Source of the DNA: Alteriqipengyuania bathyomarina_B
Lineage (GTDB): Bacteria > Pseudomonadota > Alphaproteobacteria > Sphingomonadales > Sphingomonadaceae
Direction of reading: 5' to 3'
Length of the DNA: 64,000 bases
NCBI RefSeq assembly: GCF_038594605.1
Contig: NZ_JBCFZM010000002.1
Location: forward strand, 682,001-746,000
Shown: positions 8,928 through 17,567 of the stretch, piece after piece
Layout of the letters: the number at the start of each line of letters is the position of its first letter
Numbering within the stretch: the stretch's first letter is position 1
The notes under the pieces: model-generated
Seen by the model: only the letters and a program-made list of their open reading frames with translations
What the model was told of the DNA's origin: nothing
Database searches by the model: none
Position numbers and translations under genes: made by a program

Positions 8928-9929
8928 GTGAAGATTCTGGTTACCGGAGCGGCCGGATTTATCGGCGCGGCGCTGTCGCAGGCGCTATGCGCGCGCGGCG
9001 ACCGGGTGATCGGGCTCGATAACCTCAACGATTACTACCCGGTCTCGCTCAAGCGCGACCGGCTGGCGCGGGTGGCGGAAGCGGCGGGCGAGGCCTTCCG
9101 CTTCGTCGAATGCGACTTTTCGGACGAGGCGGCGCTCGACCGCGCGCTGGAGGGGGAGCGTTTCACCGCAATCGTGCATTTGGGCGCACAGGCGGGCGTG
9201 CGCTATTCGCTCGAAAATCCGCGCGCCTATGCGCGGTCGAACCTCACCGGCCATCTCAATATCCTCGAACTGGCGCGCGAGCGGGGCATCGGTCATCTGG
9301 TCTATGCCAGCTCGAGCTCGGTCTATGGGGGGAACGAGAAGGTGCCCTTCTCGGTCGACGACCGCGTCGATCACCCTTTCTCGCTCTATGCCGCGACCAA
9401 GAAGGCGGACGAGCTGATGAGCGAAAGCTACGCCCATCTCTACCGCCTGCCGCAGACGGGCCTCAGGTTCTTCACCGTCTATGGCCCGTGGGGCCGACCC
9501 GACATGATGCCGTGGATCTTCACCTCGAAGATCCTGAATGGCGAGCCGATCCCGGTCTTCAACCACGGGAAGATGCAGCGCGACTTCACCTTTATCGACG
9601 ATATCGTGCGCGGGATCGTGGCCTGCCTCGACAAAGCCCCGGCGGACGACGGCGCAGCCAAGCCGGGTGGCAGCGTGGCCCCGCACGCGATCTACAATAT
9701 TGGCAACAACCGCCCCGAAGAGTTGATGCACGTGATCGGGATCATCGAGGAGGCCTGCGGTCGCAAGGCGCAGATCGACATGCACCCGATGCAGAAGGGC
9801 GACGTGCCGCGCACCTTTGCGGATATCGACGCGATCGCGCGCGATCACGGTTTCGCCCCGCAAACCACCGCCGAGGAAGGCTTCCCGCACTTCGTCGCGT
9901 GGTTCAAGCGTTATCACGGGATCGGCTGA
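8928..9929 (+). CDS. NAD-dependent sugar epimerase, UDP-glucuronate 4-epimerase (CapI) type
   Basis: This 333-residue extended short-chain dehydrogenase has TGAAGFIG at its start, the serine-rich ASSSSVYG motif and a YAATKKADE catalytic YxxxK. The later GPWGRPDMMPW and MQRDFTFIDDIVRGI blocks are characteristic of UDP-glucuronate 4-epimerases, which convert UDP-GlcA to UDP-GalA. Other sugar epimerases of the group cannot be excluded. The start is GTG 8928, with AAGGAG six bases upstream; upstream ATGs in the same frame would run into the divergent wecC promoter region. It lies between wecC and wecB, suggesting acidic sugars for a surface polymer. Confidence 0.82.
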   Translation: MKILVTGAAGFIGAALSQALCARGDRVIGLDNLNDYYPVSLKRDRLARVAEAAGEAFRFVECDFSDEAALDRALEGERFTAIVHLGAQAGVRYSLENPRAYARSNLTGHLNILELARERGIGHLVYASSSSVYGGNEKVPFSVDDRVDHPFSLYAATKKADELMSESYAHLYRLPQTGLRFFTVYGPWGRPDMMPWIFTSKILNGEPIPVFNHGKMQRDFTFIDDIVRGIVACLDKAPADDGAAKPGGSVAPHAIYNIGNNRPEELMHVIGIIEEACGRKAQIDMHPMQKGDVPRTFADIDAIARDHGFAPQTTAEEGFPHFVAWFKRYHGIG

Positions 9930-9960
9930 AGAGCCGGGATGGGGCCGAGGCTGACTAACG

Positions 9961-10027
9961 TTCGTGCTGAGCTTGTCGAAGCGCGAACGCCGCCCCACGC
10001 CCGCCCTTCGACAGGCTCAGGACGAGC
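9961..10027. repeat. REP-like imperfect inverted repeat
   Basis: The left arm is 9961-9981 (TTCGTGCTGAGCTTGTCGAAG). The right arm is 10006-10027, containing CTTCGACAGGCTCAGGACGA. They pair over about 20 bases with two or three mismatches around a GC-rich loop. The arm sequence is of a kind common as dispersed repeats in many proteobacterial genomes. It lies between the convergent epimerase and wecB genes and may also help end both transcripts. I did not see another copy in this window. Confidence 0.7.
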
Positions 10028-10038
10028 CGATTTAGGGG

Positions 10039-11190
10039 CTAATTCATGGCATTTCGCTGCGCCATCAGCTCGGCGATGCGGGCGGAGGACTTGCCATCGC
10101 CGAAGGGATTATGCGCCTGCGCCATCGCGGCATAGGCGGCTTCGTCGTCGAGCAGGCGGGTGACCTCTTCCACGATCGCGTCGGGATCGGTGCCGACCAG
10201 CTTGGCGGTCCCCGCCTCGACCCCTTCGGGCCGTTCGGTCGTCTCGCGCATCACCAGCACCGGCTTGCCCAGCGCGGGCGCCTCTTCCTGCACCCCGCCA
10301 CTATCGGTCAGCATCAGCGTGCTCGCCTGCATCAGCGCCGCGAAATTGGGATAGTCGAGCGGTTCGAGCAGCGCGACATTGTCCAGCCCCGCCAGCTCGC
10401 CCATCATCGTCTCGCGCACATTGGGGTTGAGGTGGACGGGGAAGATCACCGCCGTGTCCTCGCGCGAGGCGATCCGGCGGATGGCGCCCGCAATCGCGCG
10501 CATACCCTCGCCGAAATTCTCCCGCCGGTGGGTGGTCACGCCGACGATGCGCTTGCCTGCGAAGCGCGCGGCGGCGGTATGCAGCTCGGCGGCCAGCGCG
10601 GGCTTCTGCGCGATCGCATCGAGCACCCAGTGCAGCGCATCGACCACGGTGTTGCCGGTAACGTGGATATCGCCTTCGGCCACGTTCTCGCGCCGCAGGG
10701 CGGCGGCGGAGGTTTCGGTCGGCGCGCAATGCAACGCGGCCATGGTGCCGATGATCTTGCGGTTGACCTCTTCGGGCCATGGATGATGGATATCGCCGCT
10801 GCGCAGCCCCGCCTCGACATGGGCGATGGGAATCTTGCGATAGAACGCGGTCAGCGCACCGCACATGGCGCTGGCGGTATCGCCCTGGACCACCACCCAG
10901 TCGGGCTGTTCGCTATCGAGCACATCGCCGATGCCGGTGAGCAGCCGCGCGGTGAGCGCATCGAGCGACTGGTCGGCCCGCATCACTGCGAGGTCGTGGT
11001 CGGGGACCAGCCCTGCAATATCGAGCACCTGGTCCAGCATCCCGCGATGCTGGCCGGTGACGATCACCACCGGATCGAAGCGGTCGTCGGCCTTCAGCAG
11101 ATGAGCCAGCGGGAAGAGCTTGATCGCTTCGGGCCGGGTGCCGAATACGAGCGCGATTTTCCGGCGGGCGGATGTGTCGATGCTGGCCAT
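10039..11190 (-). CDS. wecB: UDP-N-acetylglucosamine 2-epimerase (non-hydrolysing)
   Basis: This 383-residue GT-B-fold enzyme interconverts UDP-GlcNAc and UDP-ManNAc, supplying the WecC substrate. Signatures are VFGTRPEAIKLFPLAHLL at the N terminus, HVEAGLRSGD, VTTHRRENFG near residue 220, LLTDSGGVQEEA (written LTDSGGVQEE here) and VLVMRETTERPEGVEAGT. The length is typical. I chose the ATG at 11190 (MASIDTSARRK); an in-frame TTG at 11208 would add six residues. Together with wecC 1.2 kb away it forms a route to UDP-ManNAcA, although the two genes are separated by the epimerase and are not one operon. Confidence 0.93.
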   Translation of the reverse strand: MASIDTSARRKIALVFGTRPEAIKLFPLAHLLKADDRFDPVVIVTGQHRGMLDQVLDIAGLVPDHDLAVMRADQSLDALTARLLTGIGDVLDSEQPDWVVVQGDTASAMCGALTAFYRKIPIAHVEAGLRSGDIHHPWPEEVNRKIIGTMAALHCAPTETSAAALRRENVAEGDIHVTGNTVVDALHWVLDAIAQKPALAAELHTAAARFAGKRIVGVTTHRRENFGEGMRAIAGAIRRIASREDTAVIFPVHLNPNVRETMMGELAGLDNVALLEPLDYPNFAALMQASTLMLTDSGGVQEEAPALGKPVLVMRETTERPEGVEAGTAKLVGTDPDAIVEEVTRLLDDEAAYAAMAQAHNPFGDGKSSARIAELMAQRNAMN

Positions 11191-11237
11191 GCGGCGATGC
11201 TTACGCAAAGCCTCGCGCCAAGCCTAGAGCCCCGGGC

Positions 11238-11801
11238 TCAATCGTCGGAGGCGGACGGTGCGGGAAGCGCCTCGGCGGCGACTTCGCTCTCGCGCTCTTT
11301 CTCCAGCCGTTCCATATATTCGCGCTCGATCATCTCGACCCGCTCCTGCTGCGCGGCGGCATCTTCATCGATGGTCGACAGGCGCTCGGCCCGCGCTTCG
11401 GCAATCAGCTGGCCGAAGCGGGCGGATGCACCGCTTTCGCGCGCCTCGTAGGCCGCATCGATCATCTTCTGCGTGCAACCGGTAAAGCCGGCCGCGCCCG
11501 ACGGGGAGCAGCTCATCGCGCCGAAATCGCCGACGAACTTGAAGCCTTCGACGCGCTGCGCCCAGGCGGTATTGTCGGGATCGTCGCTGTGCCGCAGCGG
11601 AGCGGGGATACGGTATCGATCGCCCTCGACCACGATGGTGCAGACGACGATTTCGTTCTCCGCGCTCTGATCGGGGCATTCGCTCTCGTCGTAGGCGATG
11701 ACCATATTCACACGGTCGCCCGCCTCGTCCTGCGCAAGCGCGGGGGCTCCGGCCCCGAGAGCGAGGATGGCGGCGAAAGTGGCGGTGGCGAATGTCTTCA
11801 T
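11238..11801 (-). CDS. Secreted protein of unknown function, sphingomonad type
   Basis: This 187-residue protein has a clear signal peptide (MKTFATATFAAILALG...ALAQ, cleavage predicted near residue 22). The mature part begins acidic and contains ECPDQSAENEIVVC and EGDRYRIPAPLRH. I recall this pattern from unnamed secreted proteins of sphingomonads but know no function. Four cysteines could form disulfides in the periplasm. The C-terminal third is Glu/Arg/Ala rich and probably helical (EMIEREYMERLEKERESE). The start is ATG 11801; the longer frame upstream has no signal-peptide logic. It lies downstream of coq7 and dsbB on the same strand. Confidence 0.7.
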   Translation of the reverse strand: MKTFATATFAAILALGAGAPALAQDEAGDRVNMVIAYDESECPDQSAENEIVVCTIVVEGDRYRIPAPLRHSDDPDNTAWAQRVEGFKFVGDFGAMSCSPSGAAGFTGCTQKMIDAAYEARESGASARFGQLIAEARAERLSTIDEDAAAQQERVEMIEREYMERLEKERESEVAAEALPAPSASDD

Positions 11802-11914
11802 GGTGGACCTCTGCGGGTGGGCAGGAAAAGGTGTCTGCGTAGCTCGCGCCATAAGCGACGCGAATGGCTGAACTGTGACTGAAGCGGAGACGCGGGACGT
11901 CAGGTGCGCGCGCA

Positions 11915-12433
11915 TCACACGCGCTCGCTGAGCCGGATGGCGGCGCGGCAGCCCAGCCGGATCGCGGCGGAGAGCAGCGGATAGGCCGGCGTTTCCTCTG
12001 CCCCTGCGGCGATCGCGGCATCGTGATGCTCGCGCTCTTCCTCGCGGAACTGCGCGATCATCGCCTGCAGTTCGGGTTCCTCGTCGGCGTCTTTGAGGGT
12101 GTCGAGCTGCTTGGAATAATGCAGGTCGATCTCGGTCTCGACCGCTGCGGTGCAGGCCATCGCGGCCTTGGGGCCGATCAGCGCGGTCGCCGCGCCCAGC
12201 GCGTAACCGGCGGCGGACCAGAACGGGTGCAGCGCGGTCGGGCGCACGCCGCGCTCCGCCATCAGAGCGTTGAAGGCATCGTGATGAACGTCTTCCTGAC
12301 GCGCCATCGCGGCAATCTCGCCCGAATGCGGGCCGCGGTCGCCCATCACCGCCAGCTGCCCGGCATAGATGCGCGTGGCACCGAACTCACCCGCCTGGTC
12401 GACCCGGATCATCCGTTCGATATGGTCTTTCAT
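11915..12433 (-). CDS. coq7: Demethoxyubiquinone hydroxylase Coq7
   Basis: This 172-residue ferritin-like di-iron monooxygenase performs the last hydroxylation of ubiquinone synthesis. Iron-ligand motifs are visible: E15 in DQAGEFGATRIYAGQ, ARQEDVHHDAF (ExxH), an internal Glu in AAVETEIDLHY and EEEREHHDAAI (ExxH). The length matches short bacterial Coq7. The ATG overlaps the dsbB stop (ATGA), so the two are cotranscribed. It acts at the inner-membrane surface, next to the quinone-reducing partner DsbB encoded upstream. Confidence 0.93.
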   Translation of the reverse strand: MKDHIERMIRVDQAGEFGATRIYAGQLAVMGDRGPHSGEIAAMARQEDVHHDAFNALMAERGVRPTALHPFWSAAGYALGAATALIGPKAAMACTAAVETEIDLHYSKQLDTLKDADEEPELQAMIAQFREEEREHHDAAIAAGAEETPAYPLLSAAIRLGCRAAIRLSERV

Positions 12434-12906
12434 AGAGCCTTCCGCTTTCTCGTCAGCAGCGCCAGCGCGGCCACTCCGGCGGCGCACGAGACGATGAAGT
12501 TATATCCTGCCAGAGAAACGCCCAGCAGCGTCCATGGTGCCACGTCGCACCGGATCAGCGGCGCTTGCATGATCTCATCGAGCGCGCTGCCGCCGCTCGC
12601 CGTGGTCGTTTTCGCGCAGCCGGTGATCCCTTCCCACCAATCATATTCGACGCCCGCATGGAAGCCTCCGATCAGCCCGGAGACGATGATCGCGAGGGCG
12701 CCAAGCGCGATCCACAACCGCTTCGGCGGTGCGAGGAAGGCGAGCGCGGCGAAGCCGAGTGCCGCGAAATGCGGCCAGCGCTGCCACCAGCACATTTCGC
12801 ACGGATAGAGCCCGAAGCCATACTGGCTGAGGTAAGCCCCGCCGAGCAGGAGCGCGGGCACGATCAGGACGATCCAGCGCGCGGTGCGCGATTGCGTATC
12901 GAGCAT
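12430..12906 (-). CDS. dsbB: Disulfide bond formation protein DsbB
   Basis: This 158-residue inner-membrane protein reoxidises DsbA and passes electrons to quinone. It has four hydrophobic segments. The first cysteine pair lies in YPCEMCWWQRWPH (C36, C39) and the second pair is C97 and C120 in the second periplasmic loop. These are the four essential cysteines of the family. It overlaps coq7 by four bases, linking disulfide formation with quinone supply in one transcript. ctpA lies 17 bases upstream on the same strand. Confidence 0.92.
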   Translation of the reverse strand: MLDTQSRTARWIVLIVPALLLGGAYLSQYGFGLYPCEMCWWQRWPHFAALGFAALAFLAPPKRLWIALGALAIIVSGLIGGFHAGVEYDWWEGITGCAKTTTASGGSALDEIMQAPLIRCDVAPWTLLGVSLAGYNFIVSCAAGVAALALLTRKRKAL

Positions 12907-12923
12907 CCCCCTTGCGCTCCCGG

Positions 12924-14261
12924 TTACTTACGCAGGGCGACCGTGCTCGCCGTGGTGCGGCGGAGCGTCTTGATCGCATAGTCGAGCTGGAAATCGTCGA
13001 TCCCCTGCTCCTCGAGCTCGGCGGCGGTTTGCGAGAAGCGCGGGTCCGCCTTGAGGTCGCGTTCCATGTCGTCGTCCTTCAGGTCCGCCTCGTTGATGAG
13101 GTGGCCACGCAGGTCGCTCTCGCGCAGCTGGTATTTCATCCGCCGGGCAAGATCGGGGTCGGAAATTTGCGGCACGCGGATATCGGGCTTGATCCCGCCT
13201 TCCTGCACCGAGTGGCCGGACGGCGTGTAATAGCGCGCGGTGGTGAGCTTGAGCGCCGCATTCGCGCCGATCGGCACGAGCGACTGGACGCTGCCCTTGC
13301 CGAAGCTGCGTTCACCCATGATCAGCGCGCGGCGATGATCCTGCAATGCGCCCGCCACGATCTCGCTGGCCGAGGCGGAGCCTGCGTCGATCAGGACGAT
13401 CATCGGGACATCGGCGGCGATCTCGCCGCGATAGATCGTCTCCGCATTATAGGTCAGCGACTCGCCCTGCGCGCGGCCGCGCTGCGAGACGATGCGTCCG
13501 TCCTCGAGGAACAGGTCCGACAGGGCAACCGCTTCGTCCAGCGCGCCGCCGGGGTTGGACCGCAGATCGAGCACCAGGCCGTTGACCCGCCCGTTCGCTT
13601 CCTTCTCGATCTCGTTCCACGCGGCGAACACGTCCGCACCGACATCGCGCGAGAATTCGTTGACCGTGATGATCCCCACGCCACCGTCGGCGAGGGTGTG
13701 CGTCACCGGCTCAAGCTCGATCACGCCGCGCGTCACGCTGGTCTCGATCGGTTCGTCGCTGCCGGGGCGGAAGATCGTCAGGTTGATCGAGGTGCCTGCC
13801 TCGCCGCGCATCTGCGCCACCGCCTCGTCCAGATCGCCGCCGTAGATCAGCTTGCCATCGAGATGCGTGATGAAGTCGCCGGCCTTGATCCCTGCCTTTT
13901 CGGCGGGGCTGCCACGGAACGGGCTGACGACTTTGACCGCGCCGTCTTCCATCACGACCGACAGGCCTAGCCCTGAATAATTGCCGTCGATCATGGTTTC
14001 GAGCCGCTGCAGATCGCTGCCGTCGAGATAGGCCGAATGCGGATCGAGGCTGGCGAGCATCCCGTCGATCGCGCCGCGGATCAGCTTCTCGTCGTCGACC
14101 GGGTCGACATAGCTCGCCTTGACCCGCTGATAGGTCGCGAACAGCTTCGCGAATTCGGGGGCCACCCGGCTGTCGACCTGCGCCATCCCTGCGGTCGCGA
14201 TGGGAATCATGGCGAGCGCGGAGACGAGGGCGAGCGAGCGTGCGACGACGGGCAGTTTCAT
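12924..14261 (-). CDS. ctpA: Carboxy-terminal processing protease, S41 family
   Basis: This 445-residue periplasmic serine protease has a signal peptide (MKLPVVARSLALVSAL...MAQ) and a PDZ domain around residues 90-170 (YSGLGLSVVMEDG to PGSDEP). The S41 domain follows, with the catalytic Ser in DAGSASASEIVAGALQDH near residue 296 and Lys in GERSFGKGSVQ near residue 321. CtpA enzymes trim envelope proteins and control peptidoglycan hydrolases. It sits directly downstream of an EnvC-like activator, the usual alphaproteobacterial order. The ATG at 14261 precedes the signal peptide exactly. Confidence 0.94.
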   Translation of the reverse strand: MKLPVVARSLALVSALAMIPIATAGMAQVDSRVAPEFAKLFATYQRVKASYVDPVDDEKLIRGAIDGMLASLDPHSAYLDGSDLQRLETMIDGNYSGLGLSVVMEDGAVKVVSPFRGSPAEKAGIKAGDFITHLDGKLIYGGDLDEAVAQMRGEAGTSINLTIFRPGSDEPIETSVTRGVIELEPVTHTLADGGVGIITVNEFSRDVGADVFAAWNEIEKEANGRVNGLVLDLRSNPGGALDEAVALSDLFLEDGRIVSQRGRAQGESLTYNAETIYRGEIAADVPMIVLIDAGSASASEIVAGALQDHRRALIMGERSFGKGSVQSLVPIGANAALKLTTARYYTPSGHSVQEGGIKPDIRVPQISDPDLARRMKYQLRESDLRGHLINEADLKDDDMERDLKADPRFSQTAAELEEQGIDDFQLDYAIKTLRRTTASTVALRK

Positions 14262-14379
14262 ATCTGAGGCCTTTTGAACAATCTGCGTCTGTTTATCGCG
14301 CACGAGAGGTTAACACCAGATGGCGCGGCAACGCCCGGCAAGCCTGTATCGGGCCGGGCCGAGTCGGTAACGGCACCGC

Positions 14380-15621
14380 TCAGCGCGCCAGATGATCGAG
14401 CGGGTTGGCCGGGCGCCCGCCCAGCCGTAGTTCGAACCCGATCGCGCCACCGCCGGGCGGGGCGACACCAATCGGCGCGCCCGCGGTCAGTTCCTCGCCC
14501 ACGGTCACATCGGTCCGCGCAAGGCCGGTGACCAGGCTGGTCCAGCCATCGGGATGTTCGACGATCACGATCCGCGAATAGCCGCGAAACGGCCCCGCAA
14601 AGGCGACGCGGCCCGGCGCGGGCGTGACCACCTGTGCGCCGCCGCTCGCGCGCACGGTCAGCCCTTCGGAACGCGAGCCATTGCGATCGACCGAGCCGTA
14701 GCCGCGCAGCGTGCGCCCATCGACCGGCAGGCGCAGACCTGCAGGCGAGCGGGCGCTGGTTGCCTTTGTCGGCGGAAGCGGCGTTGCGCGGCCCGGAGCG
14801 CGTGCCTGCGAAGGCTGCGTGGGGCGGATCACAGGGCCGGGGAGTGCGGCCAGCTCCTCGCGCAAGGACCCTGCGGCATCGATTCGCGCGACCAGACCGT
14901 CGAGGTCGCGCGCTTCTTCGGCCAGCGCCAGCGCGCGTTCCTCCTGCCGGTCGGCCTCGCCACCGCGCCGCCGCGCCGCGAGGCGCTTGCGCGTTTCGAT
15001 CGCCGCGAGCTGCTGCCGTCGCAAAGCCAGCCGGTCTTCTTCCTCGGCGAGCGTGCCGAGCACGGTTTCGGCCTGGTTGCGCAGCGCACGGCTACGATCG
15101 ATCTCGGCGCGCAGCGCGGCCGTGCGGCCCTGTACCTCGGGAATCGTGGTTTCGAGCACCGCGCGCAGATACATGCTGTCGCGCACCGAGCCGGGGCGGA
15201 AGACCGACAGGATCAGCGGGCGGCGCGAGAAATTCTGCAACGCGCCGGTCAGCCGGATCAGCGGCTCGCGCCGTTCGCCCAGCCGCGCATCGAGCGCGCG
15301 TTGCTGGCGCGCGATCAGCGAAAGGCGACCCTGCGCGACCGCGATTTCGGCCTCGGTTTCCTGAATTCGCGCGGCGAGCGCGGCCGATTGCTGCGCAATC
15401 TTCTCGGCCTCTTCCTGCGCCTGCGCCGCTGCTGCCTCCAGCGAACGGCCCCGCTGGGCCGCGCGCGCGGAAGCCTTCTCGGCGCGCTCTATCGCGGCGC
15501 GGACATCTTCGGTGGTTTCGAAAGCGCTCGCGGCCTGTCCCTGGCCACGCACCTGCGGCGCCAGCGCGAGGGCGGCGAGCAGGCCGAGCGGCACGGCGAA
15601 AAGGGCGAGGCGTCCGAGCAT
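14380..15621 (-). CDS. envC: EnvC-like murein hydrolase activator with degenerate M23 domain
   Basis: This 413-residue protein has a signal peptide (MLGRLALFAVPLGLLAALALAPQVRGQ), then a long Ala/Arg/Glu/Gln-rich coiled coil (about 30-260) and a C-terminal LytM domain (about 300-413). The domain lacks the zinc ligands: the usual HxxxD becomes TVRASGGAQVV, and the HLHFE motif becomes GFELRLGG. Loss of the metal site is characteristic of EnvC, which activates amidases at the septum rather than cutting peptidoglycan itself. It lies six bases from rlmH and upstream of ctpA. Confidence 0.88.
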   Translation of the reverse strand: MLGRLALFAVPLGLLAALALAPQVRGQGQAASAFETTEDVRAAIERAEKASARAAQRGRSLEAAAAQAQEEAEKIAQQSAALAARIQETEAEIAVAQGRLSLIARQQRALDARLGERREPLIRLTGALQNFSRRPLILSVFRPGSVRDSMYLRAVLETTIPEVQGRTAALRAEIDRSRALRNQAETVLGTLAEEEDRLALRRQQLAAIETRKRLAARRRGGEADRQEERALALAEEARDLDGLVARIDAAGSLREELAALPGPVIRPTQPSQARAPGRATPLPPTKATSARSPAGLRLPVDGRTLRGYGSVDRNGSRSEGLTVRASGGAQVVTPAPGRVAFAGPFRGYSRIVIVEHPDGWTSLVTGLARTDVTVGEELTAGAPIGVAPPGGGAIGFELRLGGRPANPLDHLAR

Positions 15622-15627
15622 CGCGTG

Positions 15628-16050
15628 CTATCCTGCCCGATGATAGGGATGCCCGGCAAGGATGCTCGTTGCGCGATAGAGCTGTTCGGCCAGCATCGCG
15701 CGCGCCATCAGATGCGGCCAGGTCGCGCTGCCGAAGGCGAGCAGCAGGTCGGCCTGGCTGCGCTGCGTATCGCTGTGCCCGTCAGCCGCACCGATCACGA
15801 AGCGCGTTTCGCGGATCCCACCATCGCGCCAGTCGCCGAGGATTTCGGCCAGTTTTTCGGAAGGAAGGTCACGCCCCTTCTCGTCCAGCGCGACGGTGCG
15901 GACCGGCTCTTTGGGTGGCGGGATGCGCCCGCCGGTCTCGGGCAGTTCGGTCAGCTTCGTGTCCCACGCAATGCGCGTCAGGTAGCGGTCGACCAGCTCG
16001 GCCTCGGGCGAGCGCCCGATCTTCCCGCGCGCAAGAATGTGGAGGAGCAT
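15628..16050 (-). CDS. rlmH: 23S rRNA (pseudouridine1915-N3)-methyltransferase RlmH
   Basis: This 140-residue SPOUT methyltransferase modifies pseudouridine 1915 in helix 69 of 23S rRNA. The family pattern includes FVIGAADGHS (usually FxIGGxxG), the SATWPHLMARAMLAEQLYRA helix and the diagnostic C-terminal HPYHR. A GGAGGAG ribosome site lies right at the ATG at 16050. The order nadD-rsfS-rlmH is widely conserved in bacteria, which supports the call. Confidence 0.93.
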   Translation of the reverse strand: MLLHILARGKIGRSPEAELVDRYLTRIAWDTKLTELPETGGRIPPPKEPVRTVALDEKGRDLPSEKLAEILGDWRDGGIRETRFVIGAADGHSDTQRSQADLLLAFGSATWPHLMARAMLAEQLYRATSILAGHPYHRAG

Positions 16051-16133
16051 TTGATTTTCCGTCGGGTTGGTGTGTGTTGCGGTTGGCCAAGTGTCACCGA
16101 CTCAGCGGTGCCGAACACAATGAAGACTGCCCC

Positions 16134-16601
16134 TTACGCAGTGCCGCCCGCTGTCTTTTTGTCATCGTCGCCGAACGACCACATGCGCTCGATATTGTAG
16201 AAGCTGCGCACTTCGGGGCGGAACAGGTGGACGACGACGTCGCCCGCATCGAGCACGACCCAGTCGGCGGCGGGCAGGCCTTCGAGCCGGACCGGGCCGT
16301 AGCCGTCCGCCTTCAGCGTCTCGGCCAGTTTTTGCGCGATCGAGGCGACCTGGCGTGTCGATCGGCCGGTCGCGACCACCATGTGGTCGGCCATGCTCGA
16401 CTTTCCTTCAAGGTCGATGGTGACGATATCCTGCGCCTGATCGTCGTCGAGATGCTGCATCACCAGCGCGTGCAGCGCATCCGAACGGTCTTCAGACACG
16501 CGCGCACCCTGCTTCGAGGCTGCGATCCCGGCGGGGGCGCCGGCGGATAATGATGTGGCTTGCGCATGTGTTGTCATGGGCGAGGTCGATACTCCTGTCA
16601 T
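16134..16601 (-). CDS. rsfS: Ribosomal silencing factor RsfS
   Basis: RsfS binds ribosomal protein uL14 and blocks subunit joining when nutrients are low. The conserved domain runs from LHALVMQHLDDDQAQDIVTI to the end, with GKSSMADHMVVATGRSTRQV, GYGPVRLEGLPAADWVVLD and VVHLFRPEVRSFYNIERMW. From ATG 16601 it is 155 residues. A second ATG at 16577 and a GTG at 16499 are also possible, since the first 35 residues are not conserved. An AGGAG lies between the first two ATGs, 14 bases before the second, so the start is uncertain. Confidence 0.9.
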   Translation of the reverse strand: MTGVSTSPMTTHAQATSLSAGAPAGIAASKQGARVSEDRSDALHALVMQHLDDDQAQDIVTIDLEGKSSMADHMVVATGRSTRQVASIAQKLAETLKADGYGPVRLEGLPAADWVVLDAGDVVVHLFRPEVRSFYNIERMWSFGDDDKKTAGGTA

Positions 16602-16637
16602 TCCAAGGATATGGGAATGGCCGGGAGCAGATGCGAG

Positions 16638-17432
16638 TCATGCGCTGCCCGGCGCTGTATCGGCACCCTGGATGAGCCGATGGGTTATCTGGTCTCGAAG
16701 AGAAGCGGATGCGTATCCCGCAGCTCGATCCTGGGCCCAATCGGGCTCCCCAGCGCGGATCGCGGTGGCCGACCGGTCGTCGGGATCGAATCGCAGGGTC
16801 ACCAGGGTCGGTGCGCTCCATTCGCCCCTGTTGGCAAAACGTGCCGCGTCCATCCGGAAGCGCCGCAACATGGCCGCCGCGGGGCTTGCGACGGTTGCCA
16901 TCTCATACCCCGGTCTGGCGATCACCGCAATCGGCAGCCGCCATGCGATCCGCCGCCACGCCTTCCACTTGTGGAATTGGGCGAGATTGTCTGACCCCAT
17001 CAGCCACACGAATTCGCGCTTGGGATAGCGCATTTGCAGGGCTTCGATGGTGTCGATAGTGTAGCGGGTGCCCAGTTCCCGCTCGATCGCAGTCGCCCTG
17101 ATCGGTGCCCGCCGCGCCATTTTTGCCGCCGAGGCGTAGCGTGCGTGCAACGGTGCCATGCCCTCCTTGGGCTTGAGCGGATTGCCCGGCGAGACGAGCC
17201 ACCACACCTCGTCCAGCCCCAGCGCCTCTAGCGCGAACAGCGAAATACGCCGATGCCCGCCATGCGCGGGGTTGAAGCTGCCGCCCAGAAGGCCGGTGCG
17301 CGGGCCGGATGGGTTGGTCCGCCGGTCCGCACGCCCCGCCAGACCGACTCGCGAGGCGCTTTGCGCGGTTAAAAGGGAGTGATCGCGACGCGACAAAATC
17401 CACGGCGCTTCAAGCGGTTCCGGAAAAAACAT
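16638..17432 (-). CDS. nadD: Nicotinate-nucleotide adenylyltransferase NadD
   Basis: This enzyme adenylates nicotinate mononucleotide in NAD synthesis. The nucleotidyltransferase motif GGSFNPAHGGHRRISLFAL (with the HxGH-type pair) begins near residue 51. TRYTIDTIEAL, the WLMGSDNLAQFHKWKAW block and the C-terminal SATAIRAG motif (SSTxIR in homologues) also match. From ATG 17432 it is 264 residues, with an N-terminal extension of about 45 residues that may not be translated; no nearer strong start was clear. It heads the nadD-rsfS-rlmH-envC-ctpA series and is divergent from an M23 peptidase gene. Confidence 0.92.
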   Translation of the reverse strand: MFFPEPLEAPWILSRRDHSLLTAQSASRVGLAGRADRRTNPSGPRTGLLGGSFNPAHGGHRRISLFALEALGLDEVWWLVSPGNPLKPKEGMAPLHARYASAAKMARRAPIRATAIERELGTRYTIDTIEALQMRYPKREFVWLMGSDNLAQFHKWKAWRRIAWRLPIAVIARPGYEMATVASPAAAMLRRFRMDAARFANRGEWSAPTLVTLRFDPDDRSATAIRAGEPDWAQDRAAGYASASLRDQITHRLIQGADTAPGSA

Positions 17433-17567
17433 AGTTAATGAGACACTTTTTTTCAGTTCGTCGCGGCCAGACTTCGATTCGTCCTAACGACTCGGCGCAC
17501 GATTCGACCGATCCGATACCCCTTGCTAGCCCGGGCGAAGGGACCGGAACAACGGTTAGGGGTTGCA

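Noticed and set aside
14634..16550. Open frame of 638 codons antisense to envC, rlmH and rsfS
   Set aside because: It spans three recognised genes and is dominated by Arg/Ala/Pro, a typical shadow.
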